A stretch of 55,009 nucleotides of DNA from Streptomyces sp. DH37 (GTDB taxonomy: Bacteria; Actinomycetota; Actinomycetes; Streptomycetales; Streptomycetaceae), in assembly GCF_029813835.1 (NCBI RefSeq), contig NZ_JARVKV010000044.1, positions 1 to 55,009 of the forward strand, in the 5' to 3' direction. The position numbers and the translations under genes were made by a program. Position 1 is the stretch's first letter; every line of letters starts with the position of its first letter. Of this stretch, positions 7,448 to 14,767 are shown one piece after another. Below the pieces are notes generated by a model. That model was given only the letters and a program-made list of their open reading frames with translations, ran no database searches and was not told the DNA's origin.

Positions 7448-8836
7448 ATGCCGAAATCCGCCGCCGGACCCGACCGCTCCCGCCCCCGTACCGACTCCGA
7501 CGCGCCGCCCGTGCCGGACGGCGGGACCCCGGCCACCGCACGGCCCGGAGGCGCACGGAAAGGCGCTCGCCCCGGAGGCCGCGCCACGCACATCCGCTGG
7601 CTCGCGCCCTACGCGCGCCTGTTCGCCCCGCCCGGGACGCGGGCCTTCGCCTTCGCGGGCTTCCTCGCACGGCTGCCGATGGGGATGTTCGGCATCAGCG
7701 CGGTCGTCATGATCGCCACCACTCGCGGCTCGTACGCCCTCGCCGGGGCCGTGACCGCCACCGGACTGGTCGCCACCGCCGTCCTGGCGCCGCTGATCGC
7801 CCGGCTGGTGGACCGCCGCGGACAGGCCCGGATCGCCGTACCGGCCGCCTTCCTCGCCGCGGCGGGCTCGCTGGCGCTGCTGCTGTGCGTGCGGTACGAC
7901 GCCCCCGACTGGACGCTGTTCGCCGCCCACGCGGCCGGCTCCACCGCCCCCAACACCGGGGGCATGGCGCGGGCCCGCTGGGCGCACCTGTACCGCGGTC
8001 CCTCCCCGGAGGCCGAGGCCGCGCGGCACACCGCCAACTCCTTCGAGCAGGCCCTGGACGAACTGTGCTTCATGCTCGGCCCGGTCCTGGCCACCGTCCT
8101 GTGCGTCTCGCTCTTCCCCGAGGCGGGCACCCTGACCGCCGTGGTCCTGATGCTGGCCGGCACCCTGCTGTTCGCCGCCCAGCGCCGCACCGAACCGCCC
8201 GTCGTGCCGCACGACGGCGCCGCCCGCACGGCCGCGCCGCTGCGCACCCCGGGCCTGCCCCCGCTGCTGGCCGCCTTCCTCGCCACCGGCGCGGTCTTCG
8301 GCGCGCTGGAGGTGGTGACGGTCGCGTACGCCGACGGGCTGGGCCACCAGGGCGCGGCGGGGGCCGTCCTGGCCCTCCAGGCGCTGGGCTCGGGAGCGGC
8401 GGGGCTCGCCTTCGGCGCCCTGCGCCTCGGAGGATCGGTGCGGCAGCGCTTCGCGGTGTGCGTGGGAGCGATGGCCGCCCTGATGACGCTGCCGCTGCTC
8501 GCCTCGGCCGCCGGCAGTCTGCTGGTGCTGGCCCCCGCGCTGCTGGTCGCCGGGATGGCGACGGCCCCGACGATGGTCACCGGCATGACGCTGGTCCAGC
8601 GGCTCACCCCGCCCGGCCGGCTGAACGAGGGCATGACCCTGGCCGTCACCGCGCTGCTGGGCGGCGTGGCCGCCGGTTCGGCGGCGGGCGGCTGGGCGGC
8701 GGAGCACCTGGGCGGCTCGTGGGGGTACGCGGTGCCGCCGGTGGCCGCCGCGCTCGCCGCGGCCACGGCACTGGCCGCGGCTCCGGGACGGAGGGCGGCG
8801 CGGGGCAGGCGCGAGGCAGGTGTCAGACAGGCGTGA
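7448..8836 (+). CDS. MFS transporter
   Basis: A 462-residue major facilitator protein with a Pro/Arg-rich cytoplasmic N-terminus of about 55 residues and roughly 12 membrane segments. The loop LIARLVDRRGQARIAV matches the MFS motif A region (G-x-x-x-D-R-x-x-R type). A GTG two codons upstream is an equal alternative start; neither has a strong ribosome-binding site. It is divergent from a LysR gene, which probably regulates it. The substrate is unknown; homologues are often annotated as drug or sugar effluxers without proof. Its last codons fall inside a 22-bp tandem repeat. Confidence 0.8.
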   Translation: MPKSAAGPDRSRPRTDSDAPPVPDGGTPATARPGGARKGARPGGRATHIRWLAPYARLFAPPGTRAFAFAGFLARLPMGMFGISAVVMIATTRGSYALAGAVTATGLVATAVLAPLIARLVDRRGQARIAVPAAFLAAAGSLALLLCVRYDAPDWTLFAAHAAGSTAPNTGGMARARWAHLYRGPSPEAEAARHTANSFEQALDELCFMLGPVLATVLCVSLFPEAGTLTAVVLMLAGTLLFAAQRRTEPPVVPHDGAARTAAPLRTPGLPPLLAAFLATGAVFGALEVVTVAYADGLGHQGAAGAVLALQALGSGAAGLAFGALRLGGSVRQRFAVCVGAMAALMTLPLLASAAGSLLVLAPALLVAGMATAPTMVTGMTLVQRLTPPGRLNEGMTLAVTALLGGVAAGSAAGGWAAEHLGGSWGYAVPPVAAALAAATALAAAPGRRAARGRREAGVRQA

Positions 8837-8872
8837 GGCAGGCGTGGGACAGGCATGAGGCAGGCGTGAGAC
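8807..8872. repeat. 22-bp tandem repeat, three copies, across the MFS stop codon
   Basis: Three consecutive 22-base units (aggc-gcg/gtg/atg followed by aggcagg-gtg-type sequence ending in gac) run from the last codons of the MFS gene into its 3' flank. The TGA stop lies in the second unit. Unit gain or loss would shift the frame, since 22 is not a multiple of three, and change the C-terminus. Confidence 0.8.
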
Positions 8873-8878
8873 ATGGCG

Positions 8879-8910
8879 AAGGCCCCGCCGTCCGAGGACG
8901 GCGGGGCCTT
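8879..8910. terminator. Bidirectional hairpin between the MFS gene and ssrA
   Basis: Perfect inverted repeat: arms aaggccccgccgtcc (8879-8893) and its complement (8896-8910), forming about 14 pairs with a tetraloop. It can terminate the MFS gene and, on the other strand, ssrA, whose 3' end is 17 bases away. Confidence 0.85.
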
Positions 8911-8926
8911 CGACCCATGGGGTGAG

Positions 8927-9295
8927 TGGAGATGGCGGGAATCGAACCCGCGTCCAACGGTGCAGAACCAGGGCTTCTCCGAGCGCAGTCCGCTGTGATT
9001 TTCTCGGCCCCGGCGGTCACGCGGACAAGCCGCCGACAGGCCCAGTCACTGTTTGATGTCCCGTCAGCCCCCGTGACCGGGGTTAACGGTGGAGTTCCCT
9101 AGCTGATGCCAGGATCCAGGGCGGGAACGCCCCTGGGCTGACACTTCGCGAGTCGCTGCTCAGGCAGCGAGGGCGAAGGAATCGCGCTTGGTGTTGGCGA
9201 TTATTTTTTTGCGGCAGATGGTTAACGAGATCATTGCCGCGTTCCTCGGCTCGCTTCCCCTGCTTCAACAGCCGCTGTCGAAACCGATCATCCCC
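8927..9295 (-). ncRNA. ssrA: tmRNA (ssrA)
   Basis: Transfer-messenger RNA of about 369 nt before CCA addition. The 5' end GGGGATG pairs with the 3' CATCTCC to form the acceptor stem, and the T-arm contains GGTTCGATTCC. The tag reading frame (9198 down to 9160) encodes ANTKRDSFALAA then TGA, preceded by the A-rich resume region. The 3' CCA is not encoded. The tag lacks the four residues between DS and FALAA that I recall for the S. coelicolor tag (ANTKRDSSQQAFALAA). It works with SmpB, encoded 230 bases upstream, to rescue stalled ribosomes. The coordinates follow from the acceptor-stem pairing. Confidence 0.95.
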
Positions 9296-9344
9296 ATGTT
9301 CATTTGACAAGCTCGCCCGGCCGGAGCCGGACGGCGCTGGTGCC

Positions 9345-9350
9345 ATTGTA
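9345..9350 (-). promoter_or_regulatory. Candidate -10 of the ssrA promoter
   Basis: On the minus strand TACAAT lies about 50 bases upstream of the mature tmRNA 5' end, leaving a leader of about 40 nt for RNase P to remove. The matching -35 is weak (around TGGCAG). It is the best hexamer in this region. Confidence 0.45.
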
Positions 9351-9444
9351 CGGGTCGACGCGGTGGTCTGCCAGCGCGTTCCCCGTCTCCGGGGAGCCGC
9401 CCGGCCGATCCGCTCCGGCCTCGTACACACAGTCCAACGGCGCC

Positions 9445-9469
9445 CGCCCCCGGATTGTTCCCGGGGGCG
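9445..9469 (-). terminator. Terminator of smpB
   Basis: Inverted repeat with 9-base arms (cgcccccgg / ccgggggcg) and a 7-base loop, 57-81 bases past the smpB stop. It separates the smpB operon from ssrA. Confidence 0.7.
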
Positions 9470-9525
9470 CGCGGTGCCTCCCCGCGGCGCGCGAGGGGGC
9501 GGCGACCGCCGTGGCGGGCGGGCCG

Positions 9526-10005
9526 TCAGGCCCGCTGGCGGCGGCGGGCCGCCGAGACCGCGCGCTCGGCCTCGCGGCGGTCCTGCTTCTCCCGCAGGGT
9601 CTGCCGCTTGTCGTACTCCTTCTTGCCCCGCGCCAGCGCGACCTCGACCTTCGCCCGGCCGTCCTTGAAGTAGAGCTGGAGGGGGACCAGCGTCAGACCC
9701 GTCTCCTGGAGCTTGCCGATCAGCTTGTCGATCTCCTCGCGGTGCATCAGCAGCTTCCGCTTGCGCCGCGCGCTGTGGTTGGTCCACGTCCCCTGGCTGT
9801 ACTCCGGGATGTGGACGTTGTGCAGCCACGCCTCACCGCCGTCGAGCTGGGCGAAGCCGTCCACCAGCGACGCCCGCCCCTGCCGCAGCGACTTCACCTC
9901 GGTGCCGGTCAGCACCAGCCCGCACTCGTAGGTGTCGAGGATGAGGTAGTCGTGCCGCGCCTTCTTGTTCTGCGCGATGAGTTTGCGCCCCGTCTCTTTA
10001 GCCAT
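9526..10005 (-). CDS. smpB: SsrA-binding protein SmpB
   Basis: A 159-residue RNA-binding protein that delivers tmRNA to stalled ribosomes. Family signatures are visible: NKKARHDYLILDTYECGLVLTG, GTEVKSLR, HNVHIPEYSQGT, and the basic C-terminal tail (KKEYDKRQTLREKQDRREAER) that enters the empty mRNA channel. Length is typical. The ATG at 10005 begins the standard MAKETGRK start. It is 18 bases downstream of the S41 protease gene and so probably lies at the end of the ftsE-ftsX-protease-smpB run. Confidence 0.96.
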   Translation of the reverse strand: MAKETGRKLIAQNKKARHDYLILDTYECGLVLTGTEVKSLRQGRASLVDGFAQLDGGEAWLHNVHIPEYSQGTWTNHSARRKRKLLMHREEIDKLIGKLQETGLTLVPLQLYFKDGRAKVEVALARGKKEYDKRQTLREKQDRREAERAVSAARRRQRA

Positions 10006-10023
10006 AGCCAGGCCATTCTCCCA

Positions 10024-11244
10024 CTACGACCGGGTGGCGAGGCCACTCAATACCGTGCGGGCCTCCTCCTGCGCGTCCTGCCCCGGCCGCACCACCAGGT
10101 CCGGGGCCAGCCCCTCCTCCTCGAGGATGCGTCCGGCGGGGGTGGCGTAGTGGCCGACGGTCAGCTCGGCGACCGAGCCGTCCGGCTGCTCCTCCGGCAC
10201 CTGCACCGAGCCCTTGCCGAAGGTGCGGGTGCCGACGACGACCGCCCGGCCGCGGTCCTGGAGGGCGCCCGCCAGCAGTTCGGCGGCGCTCATCGTGCCG
10301 CCGTCGACCAGCACCACCAGGGGCGACTCGGTGTTGCCGCCGGGCTCGGCGTACAGCGCGCGGCGGGTGTCGCCGTTCCCGTAGGTGGCGACCAGGCCGC
10401 CGTCGAGGAAGGCGGAGGCCGCGCCGGCGGCCTCCGCGACCAGGCCGCCGGGGTTGCCGCGCAGGTCGAGCAGGATTCCCTCGTCCGGGGGAAGTCCGTC
10501 GACCGCGCGCCGCACCTGTTCGCCGGACCCCTTGGTGAACGAGTCGATCCTGACGCGGGTGGCGCCGGTCCCGGTGGAGCCGTCGTCCAGGGGGACGACG
10601 GTGACGGTCTCGACGCCGAGCCGGGCCCGCTCGAGCCCCTCCTCCCAGCGCCGGCCGTCGCGGTCGAGGCCGAGGACGACCCGGCTGCCGGGCGGCGCCG
10701 CCTCCCCCGGCGCGCCGCCACGCAGCAGGGCCACGACGTCGGTGACGGGGCGGCCGCCGGTCGCGGTGCCGTCGACGGTGACCAGCCGGTCCCCGGCGCG
10801 TACGCCCGCCTCGGCGGCGGGGCTCCCGGGCTGGACGCGGGCCACCTCGACCCGGTCGCCGCCCGTGCGGCGCACGGAGACGCCCACGCCCACGTACTCG
10901 CCGTCCAGGGCCCTGCGGAGCCCCTCGTACTCGCGGGCGGTGTACGCGGCGGCCCAGCGGTCGCCGCTGCGGCTGACCAGCTCCTCGGCGTCGTACGCGG
11001 CGTCCTCGTGCCCGGAGGCGCTCTCCTGCGCCCCCGTGCGGGACAGCCGGGGACTCACCGGCGACGCGTCACTCTCGGTGACGCCACCCCACGATTCGGT
11101 GACGGCCCCGGTCGCCAGGACGGTCACGAAGACCAGGGTCAGCCCGGCCCCGCGGAGGACGCGGTGGGGCCGGTGCCCGCCGTCCGCGGGCCGGCCCGCG
11201 GTCCGGGCGGAGCCGTGGGGAGCGAACTTCGACGGACCCGACAT
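10024..11244 (-). CDS. S41 C-terminal processing (Tsp-like) peptidase with PDZ domain
   Basis: A 406-residue secreted or membrane-anchored serine protease. A basic N-terminus and one hydrophobic segment at about residues 28-50 act as signal or anchor. A PDZ domain follows (YVGVGVSVRRTGGDRVEVARVQPGSPAAEAGVRAGDRL), then the catalytic domain (LDLRGNPGGLV). The catalytic Ser is in GTMSAAE (about residue 319) and Lys in TFGKG (about 344). Their 25-residue spacing is that of the Tsp/CtpA dyad. Such enzymes trim or degrade proteins by recognising their C-termini; because this one faces outside, tmRNA-tagged cytoplasmic proteins are not obvious substrates. It lies 131 bases downstream of ftsX with a hairpin between, and 18 bases before smpB. 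Confidence 0.9.
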   Translation of the reverse strand: MSGPSKFAPHGSARTAGRPADGGHRPHRVLRGAGLTLVFVTVLATGAVTESWGGVTESDASPVSPRLSRTGAQESASGHEDAAYDAEELVSRSGDRWAAAYTAREYEGLRRALDGEYVGVGVSVRRTGGDRVEVARVQPGSPAAEAGVRAGDRLVTVDGTATGGRPVTDVVALLRGGAPGEAAPPGSRVVLGLDRDGRRWEEGLERARLGVETVTVVPLDDGSTGTGATRVRIDSFTKGSGEQVRRAVDGLPPDEGILLDLRGNPGGLVAEAAGAASAFLDGGLVATYGNGDTRRALYAEPGGNTESPLVVLVDGGTMSAAELLAGALQDRGRAVVVGTRTFGKGSVQVPEEQPDGSVAELTVGHYATPAGRILEEEGLAPDLVVRPGQDAQEEARTVLSGLATRS

Positions 11245-11327
11245 GCTGCGGAGTCTAGGACACGGGTGGGCGTCGCACGGGAGGTTGCACGGACGACCGC
11301 CGCGTCCTTCGTCACACCCGGAGCGTG

Positions 11328-11354
11328 CCCGGGGGCGTCACAACGGCCCCCGGG
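11328..11354 (-). terminator. Hairpin between ftsX and the protease gene
   Basis: Inverted repeat with arms cccgggggc and gcccccggg (9 pairs, 9-base loop), starting 22 bases past the ftsX stop. It may attenuate or end the ftsEX transcript. Confidence 0.6.
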
Positions 11355-11375
11355 CGCCCCCGGGTCGCGCCTCCG

Positions 11376-12293
11376 TCACACCTTCAGGTACTTACGCAGC
11401 GTGATGAAGGCGGCCAGTGCGGGCATCAGCACGCCGACCACGAAGACCAGCGGGAGCACCTTCAACAGCGCGTCCCAGCCGATGAAGTTGATCAGCGGCA
11501 TCTGCTCGGCCAGCGACAGGCCGGCGTCGATGAGGAAGTAGCGGCCGACCACCAGCAGCACGGTCGCGCCGAAGGCGCCCAGCAGGCCCGCGAACGCGGC
11601 CTCCGCGATGAACGGCATCTGGATGTAGAAGCTGGAGGCGCCCACCAGCCGCATGATCCCCGTCTCGCGGCGCCTGCTGAACGCCGCCACCCGCACGGTG
11701 TTGACGATCAGCAGCAGGGCGACGACCAGCATCAGGCCCATCAGCCCTATCGCCGCCCAGTTCATGCCGTTGAGCATCCGGAAGAGGTTCTCCAGCAGGT
11801 TCCGCTGGTCCTGGACCTCCTGGACGCCCTCGCGGCCGGAGAAGGCGGTGCTGATGACCTCGAACTTGGTGGGGTCCTTCAGCTTGACGCGGTAGGACTC
11901 CTGCATCTGGTCCGGGGTCAGCGAGTCGGCCAGCGGGGAGTCCCTGAACTGCTCCTGGTAGTGCTTGTACGCCTGTTCGGCGGACTCGTGGTAGACCGTT
12001 TCGACTATGTCGAGCTTGTCGAGGTCCGCCTTGATCTGGCGCTTCTGCTGCGCGGTGACCGCCCCCCTGGTGCAGTTGGGGTCGGACTCGGCGTCGTTCT
12101 CGTTGCAGAGGTAGATCGACACCTGGACCTTGTCGTACCAGAACCCCTTCATGCTGTTGACCTGTTCGCGGGCGAGCAGCGCACCGCCGAGCAGGGCCAG
12201 CGACAGGGCGACGGAGACGATCACCGCGAAGGTCATCGTGAGGTTGCGGCGGAGACCGACGCCGATCTCCGACAGTACGAACTGGGCGCGCAT
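11376..12293 (-). CDS. ftsX: Cell-division ABC-type membrane protein FtsX
   Basis: A 305-residue membrane partner of FtsE that relays ATP hydrolysis to extracytoplasmic peptidoglycan hydrolases. Four membrane segments are visible, at about residues 20-42, 180-202, 225-250 and 270-295. Between the first two is a large extracytoplasmic domain containing two cysteines about ten residues apart (YLCNENDAESDPNC), which could form a disulfide. The motif RRRETGIMRLVGASSFYIQMPF is the conserved coupling loop of this family. It lies nine bases after ftsE, so the two are co-transcribed. Confidence 0.95.
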   Translation of the reverse strand: MRAQFVLSEIGVGLRRNLTMTFAVIVSVALSLALLGGALLAREQVNSMKGFWYDKVQVSIYLCNENDAESDPNCTRGAVTAQQKRQIKADLDKLDIVETVYHESAEQAYKHYQEQFRDSPLADSLTPDQMQESYRVKLKDPTKFEVISTAFSGREGVQEVQDQRNLLENLFRMLNGMNWAAIGLMGLMLVVALLLIVNTVRVAAFSRRRETGIMRLVGASSFYIQMPFIAEAAFAGLLGAFGATVLLVVGRYFLIDAGLSLAEQMPLINFIGWDALLKVLPLVFVVGVLMPALAAFITLRKYLKV

Positions 12294-12302
12294 GGCGTCC
12301 TT

Positions 12303-12992
12303 TCAGTGCTGGTAGCCGTAGACACCGCGCGACTGGTCGCGCACGAGACGGCCCTTTTCTAGTTCGATCACGCGCTTGCGCATCTGGTCGACGATCTGCT
12401 GGTCGTGGGTGGCCATGACCACGGTCGCCCCGGTGCGGTTGATGCGGTCCAGCAGCTTCATGATGCCGACGGACGTCTGCGGGTCGAGGTTGCCGGTGGG
12501 CTCGTCGGCGATCAGCAGCTTCGGCTTGTTGACGAACGCGCGGGCGATGGCCACGCGCTGCTGCTCACCGCCGGACAGCTCGCCGGGCATCCGGTCCTCC
12601 TTGCCCGTCAGGCCGACCAGGTCGAGCACCTGGGGGACGGACTTGCGGATGTCGCCGCGCGAGCGGCCGATCACCTCCAGGGCGAAGGCGACGTTCTCCC
12701 CGACCGTCTTGTTGGGGAGCAGCCGGAAGTCCTGGAAGACGGTGCCGATCTGGCGGCGCATCTGCGGCACCTTCCAGTTGGACAGGCGGGCGAGGTCCTT
12801 TCCGAGGACGTGGACCTGGCCGTGGCTGGTGCGCTCCTCCCGGAGGATCAGCCGCAGGAAGGTGGACTTGCCGGAGCCGGAGGAGCCCACCAGGAAGACG
12901 AACTCGCCGCGCTCGACCTCCAGCGAGACATCGTGGAGGGCGGGGCGGTTCTGCTTGGGGTAGAACTTCGAGACGTTGTCGAATCGGATCAC
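12303..12992 (-). CDS. ftsE: Cell-division ATP-binding protein FtsE
   Basis: A 229-residue ABC ATPase. Walker A is GSSGSGKS (residues 36-43), the signature is LSGGEQQRVAIARA, Walker B is LLIADEPTGNLD, and the switch His is in MATHD. Start GTG at 12992 gives the standard MIRFDNVSKFYP N-terminus; the ribosome-binding site is weak. FtsE drives FtsX. A possible -10 (TAGGGT) lies about 70 bases upstream. Confidence 0.95.
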   Translation of the reverse strand: MIRFDNVSKFYPKQNRPALHDVSLEVERGEFVFLVGSSGSGKSTFLRLILREERTSHGQVHVLGKDLARLSNWKVPQMRRQIGTVFQDFRLLPNKTVGENVAFALEVIGRSRGDIRKSVPQVLDLVGLTGKEDRMPGELSGGEQQRVAIARAFVNKPKLLIADEPTGNLDPQTSVGIMKLLDRINRTGATVVMATHDQQIVDQMRKRVIELEKGRLVRDQSRGVYGYQH

Positions 12993-13060
12993 GGATTTAC
13001 ACCACGTCGACCTGGGTAGGGGCAGCGGAAGCCGCGGAGTGGTTCCCCGTCGGTGTGGTG

Positions 13061-13066
13061 ACCCTA
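13061..13066 (-). promoter_or_regulatory. Candidate -10 for ftsE
   Basis: TAGGGT on the minus strand, with CTGCGGA 17 bases further upstream as a possible weak -35. It lies about 70 bases before the ftsE start. Confidence 0.35.
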
Positions 13067-13272
13067 CGCGAATCGGCGCGAGGTCCGCAGTCGCCGTCCG
13101 GGGTTGGTGGTTTTGGTCACGGGGGCATCAGGCATAAACCAGGCATTGGCCATGACTTTCTGCGCTCCGGGCCCGGTGCTGGCACAGTGGAGGCAGAGCT
13201 TCCGGCTCCAGGGGCGGAGGTGGGAACAGAAGGCCGCCCGGCGGCGTTGGCGCTACATAAGGAGGACATCGC

Positions 13273-13473
13273 ATGACGTGCGACCGACTGGTGTGCGCCA
13301 ACTGCGCAGGGCCGGTGAGTGAGGGCCGTTGCCCGGTGTGCCGCGCGCACCGTGAGCGGCTGCACCAGGAGAACGGACCGTTCTCGCTGGGCTCCCTCTC
13401 CCCGGGGGCGCTGGCGGCACTGCTGCTGACCCTGATCGCCGTGGCCCTGCTGGCGCACCAGGCCGCCGTGTAG
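13273..13473 (+). CDS. Small zinc-ribbon, single-pass membrane protein
   Basis: A 66-residue protein. A four-cysteine CANC...CPVC motif in residues 8-23 suggests a zinc ribbon. A hydrophobic segment (ALAALLLTLIAVALLAHQA) ends the protein, predicting a C-terminally anchored membrane protein with the zinc site in the cytosol. AAGGAGG lies about 8 bases upstream of the ATG, an excellent ribosome-binding site that fixes the start. It is divergent from ftsE and convergent with the sortase-substrate gene. Function is unknown; the position next to ftsEX appears conserved in Streptomyces from memory. Confidence 0.75.
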   Translation: MTCDRLVCANCAGPVSEGRCPVCRAHRERLHQENGPFSLGSLSPGALAALLLTLIAVALLAHQAAV

Positions 13474-13528
13474 CGCCGTACGGGCCGCCCACGGCCGACA
13501 CACAGGCCGACAACACCCCCGCCGGCAT

Positions 13529-13563
13529 ACGAGGGCCCGGGACGCCGTGCGTCCCGGGCCCTC
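13529..13563. terminator. Bidirectional terminator between convergent genes
   Basis: Long inverted repeat: gagggcccgggacgc, a short loop, and its complement ending gcgtcccgggccctc. It serves both the small zinc-ribbon gene and the sortase-substrate gene. Confidence 0.8.
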
Positions 13564-13617
13564 GCCGCGTGTGCGCCGTCACGCGCCATCACGCGTGCGC
13601 GGCGCCGCGCGGATCGT

Positions 13618-14457
13618 TCAGGCGGCCGTACGGCGGCTCGCCAGGCGCGGCATCAGGCGGAAGCCGACACCACCGGCGATCATCGTGGCCGCGCCGACCA
13701 GCAGGAAGGTCGTCTCGGCGGCGCCGGTCTCGGCCAGCTCCTCCTTCGGCGCCTCCTGGCTGATCGGCTTGGTGCCGACCGAGTCGGTGTCGGTGCCGTC
13801 GCCGCAGTCCACGCTGGACTCGTCCAGCACGCAGGTCTGCGGGTTCTCATCCTCGGGACCGCCGGTACCGCCGGTGGAGCCCCCGGTACCGCCGGTGGAG
13901 CCTCCGGTGTCACCGCCGGTGGAGCCCCCGGAGTCACCGCCGGTGGAACCGGTGTCGCCACCGGAGGTGCCGTTGGTGCCGCTGCTGGTGCTGCCACCGG
14001 ACGTGCCGTTGGAGCCGTTGCTGGTGTTGCCACCGGAGTTGCCGTTGGTGCCGTTGCTGGTGTTGCCACCGGTGGTGGGCTGGCCGGTCGTCTCGCCGGT
14101 GGTGGTCTCACCCGTGGTGGTCTCACCGGTGGTCGTCTCACCCGTGGTGGTCTCACCCGTGGTGGTCTCACCGGTGGTCGTCTCACCCGTGGTGGTCTCA
14201 CCCGTGGTGGTCTCACCGGTGGTCGTCTCACCCGTGGTGGTCTGCCCCTGGTCGACACCGGACGTCTCGCCGGAGGCACCGCCGGTGGAGATCGAGGCCG
14301 CCCCTGCGTTGTCACCGCCCTCGGTCTCGCCGGTCTGGACGGCGGCGGTCAGCTCCAGGGCCGAGGCCGTGCCGACGGCCGTCAGCGACACACCGGCGAG
14401 GAAGACCGCGCCAGCGGCGACCCTCGCGACGCGCACCCGCGTCTTGGAATTGGTCAT
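13618..14457 (-). CDS. Sortase-anchored (LAxTG) surface protein with Thr-Gly-Glu repeats
   Basis: A 279-residue cell-wall protein. Residues 1-35 form a signal peptide (basic start, hydrophobic VAAGAVFLAGVSLTAVG, cleavage near ASA). The middle is almost wholly low complexity: about ten TTTGE units, then Gly/Ser/Thr/Asn repeats. A short patch with two cysteines (TCVLDESSVDCGDG) follows. The C-terminus has LAETG, a hydrophobic segment (TTFLLVGAATMIAGGVGF) and a basic tail, i.e. a sortase signal of the LAxTG class used by Streptomyces class E sortases. The repeats probably make a flexible stalk; there is no recognisable ligand-binding domain, so its surface role is unknown. A perfect hairpin places the ribosome-binding site in its loop. 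Confidence 0.85.
   Translation of the reverse strand: MTNSKTRVRVARVAAGAVFLAGVSLTAVGTASALELTAAVQTGETEGGDNAGAASISTGGASGETSGVDQGQTTTGETTTGETTTGETTTGETTTGETTTGETTTGETTTGETTTGETTTGETTGQPTTGGNTSNGTNGNSGGNTSNGSNGTSGGSTSSGTNGTSGGDTGSTGGDSGGSTGGDTGGSTGGTGGSTGGTGGPEDENPQTCVLDESSVDCGDGTDTDSVGTKPISQEAPKEELAETGAAETTFLLVGAATMIAGGVGFRLMPRLASRRTAA
14106..14240. repeat. Nine 15-bp units arranged as three 45-bp repeats
   Basis: Nine tandem 15-mers encode the TTTGE stalk. They follow the strict order A-B-A three times, where A is tctcacccgtggtgg and B is tctcaccggtggtcg. The identical 45-bp blocks suggest recent duplication of a three-unit block. Confidence 0.9.
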
Positions 14458-14461
14458 ATGC

Positions 14462-14480
14462 CAACTACCCCCAGTAGTTG
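14462..14480 (-). promoter_or_regulatory. Hairpin enclosing the ribosome-binding site
   Basis: In the transcript of the surface-protein gene, CAACTAC and GTAGTTG form a perfect 7-bp stem whose 5-base loop is TGGGG, the Shine-Dalgarno core. The stem ends four bases before the ATG. Such a structure could modulate translation initiation. Confidence 0.6.
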
Positions 14481-14699
14481 TCTTCGTCAGTGGGGCAGCC
14501 GTGCGGAGCTTCCTGCGTGCCGGGGTCCGTCGTGCCGAGCCGGCGACCGATCGTCGGTCGGGCTCTGTCCACCCCCGTACCTACGCGCCCCGAACACGCG
14601 CGTGCCAGCCCGCATGCTTTCCCAGCCCCGACACCGCCGTCAAGCCGGACCCATCCGAAATGTCCGCGGTGAGCGGGTAGTTGGGACCCCGGCGGGCGG

Positions 14700-14714
14700 G
14701 GTTGTGACACAACC
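14700..14714. promoter_or_regulatory. Perfect 15-bp palindrome
   Basis: GGTTGTG-a-CACAACC, lying 54 bases past the prfB stop and about 240 bases upstream of the surface-protein start. It overlaps one GACAC and is followed by a second one, the pentamer recognised by WhiA; no binding is demonstrated. It is probably an operator, of unknown factor. Confidence 0.4.
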
Positions 14715-14767
14715 GACACACGGGAGCGGGGACTTCCGGCGGACCGGCCGCCGGGGGCGGGCCCGGA

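Larger units (their letters stand above)
14458..14767. other. Interval between prfB and the surface-protein gene
   Basis: 310 bases without a gene. It contains the start-proximal hairpin (14462-14480) and a perfect 15-bp palindrome (14700-14714). On the minus strand a TTGACG at about 14645-14640 is a possible -35, but no good -10 sits at the right distance. Confidence 0.5.
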
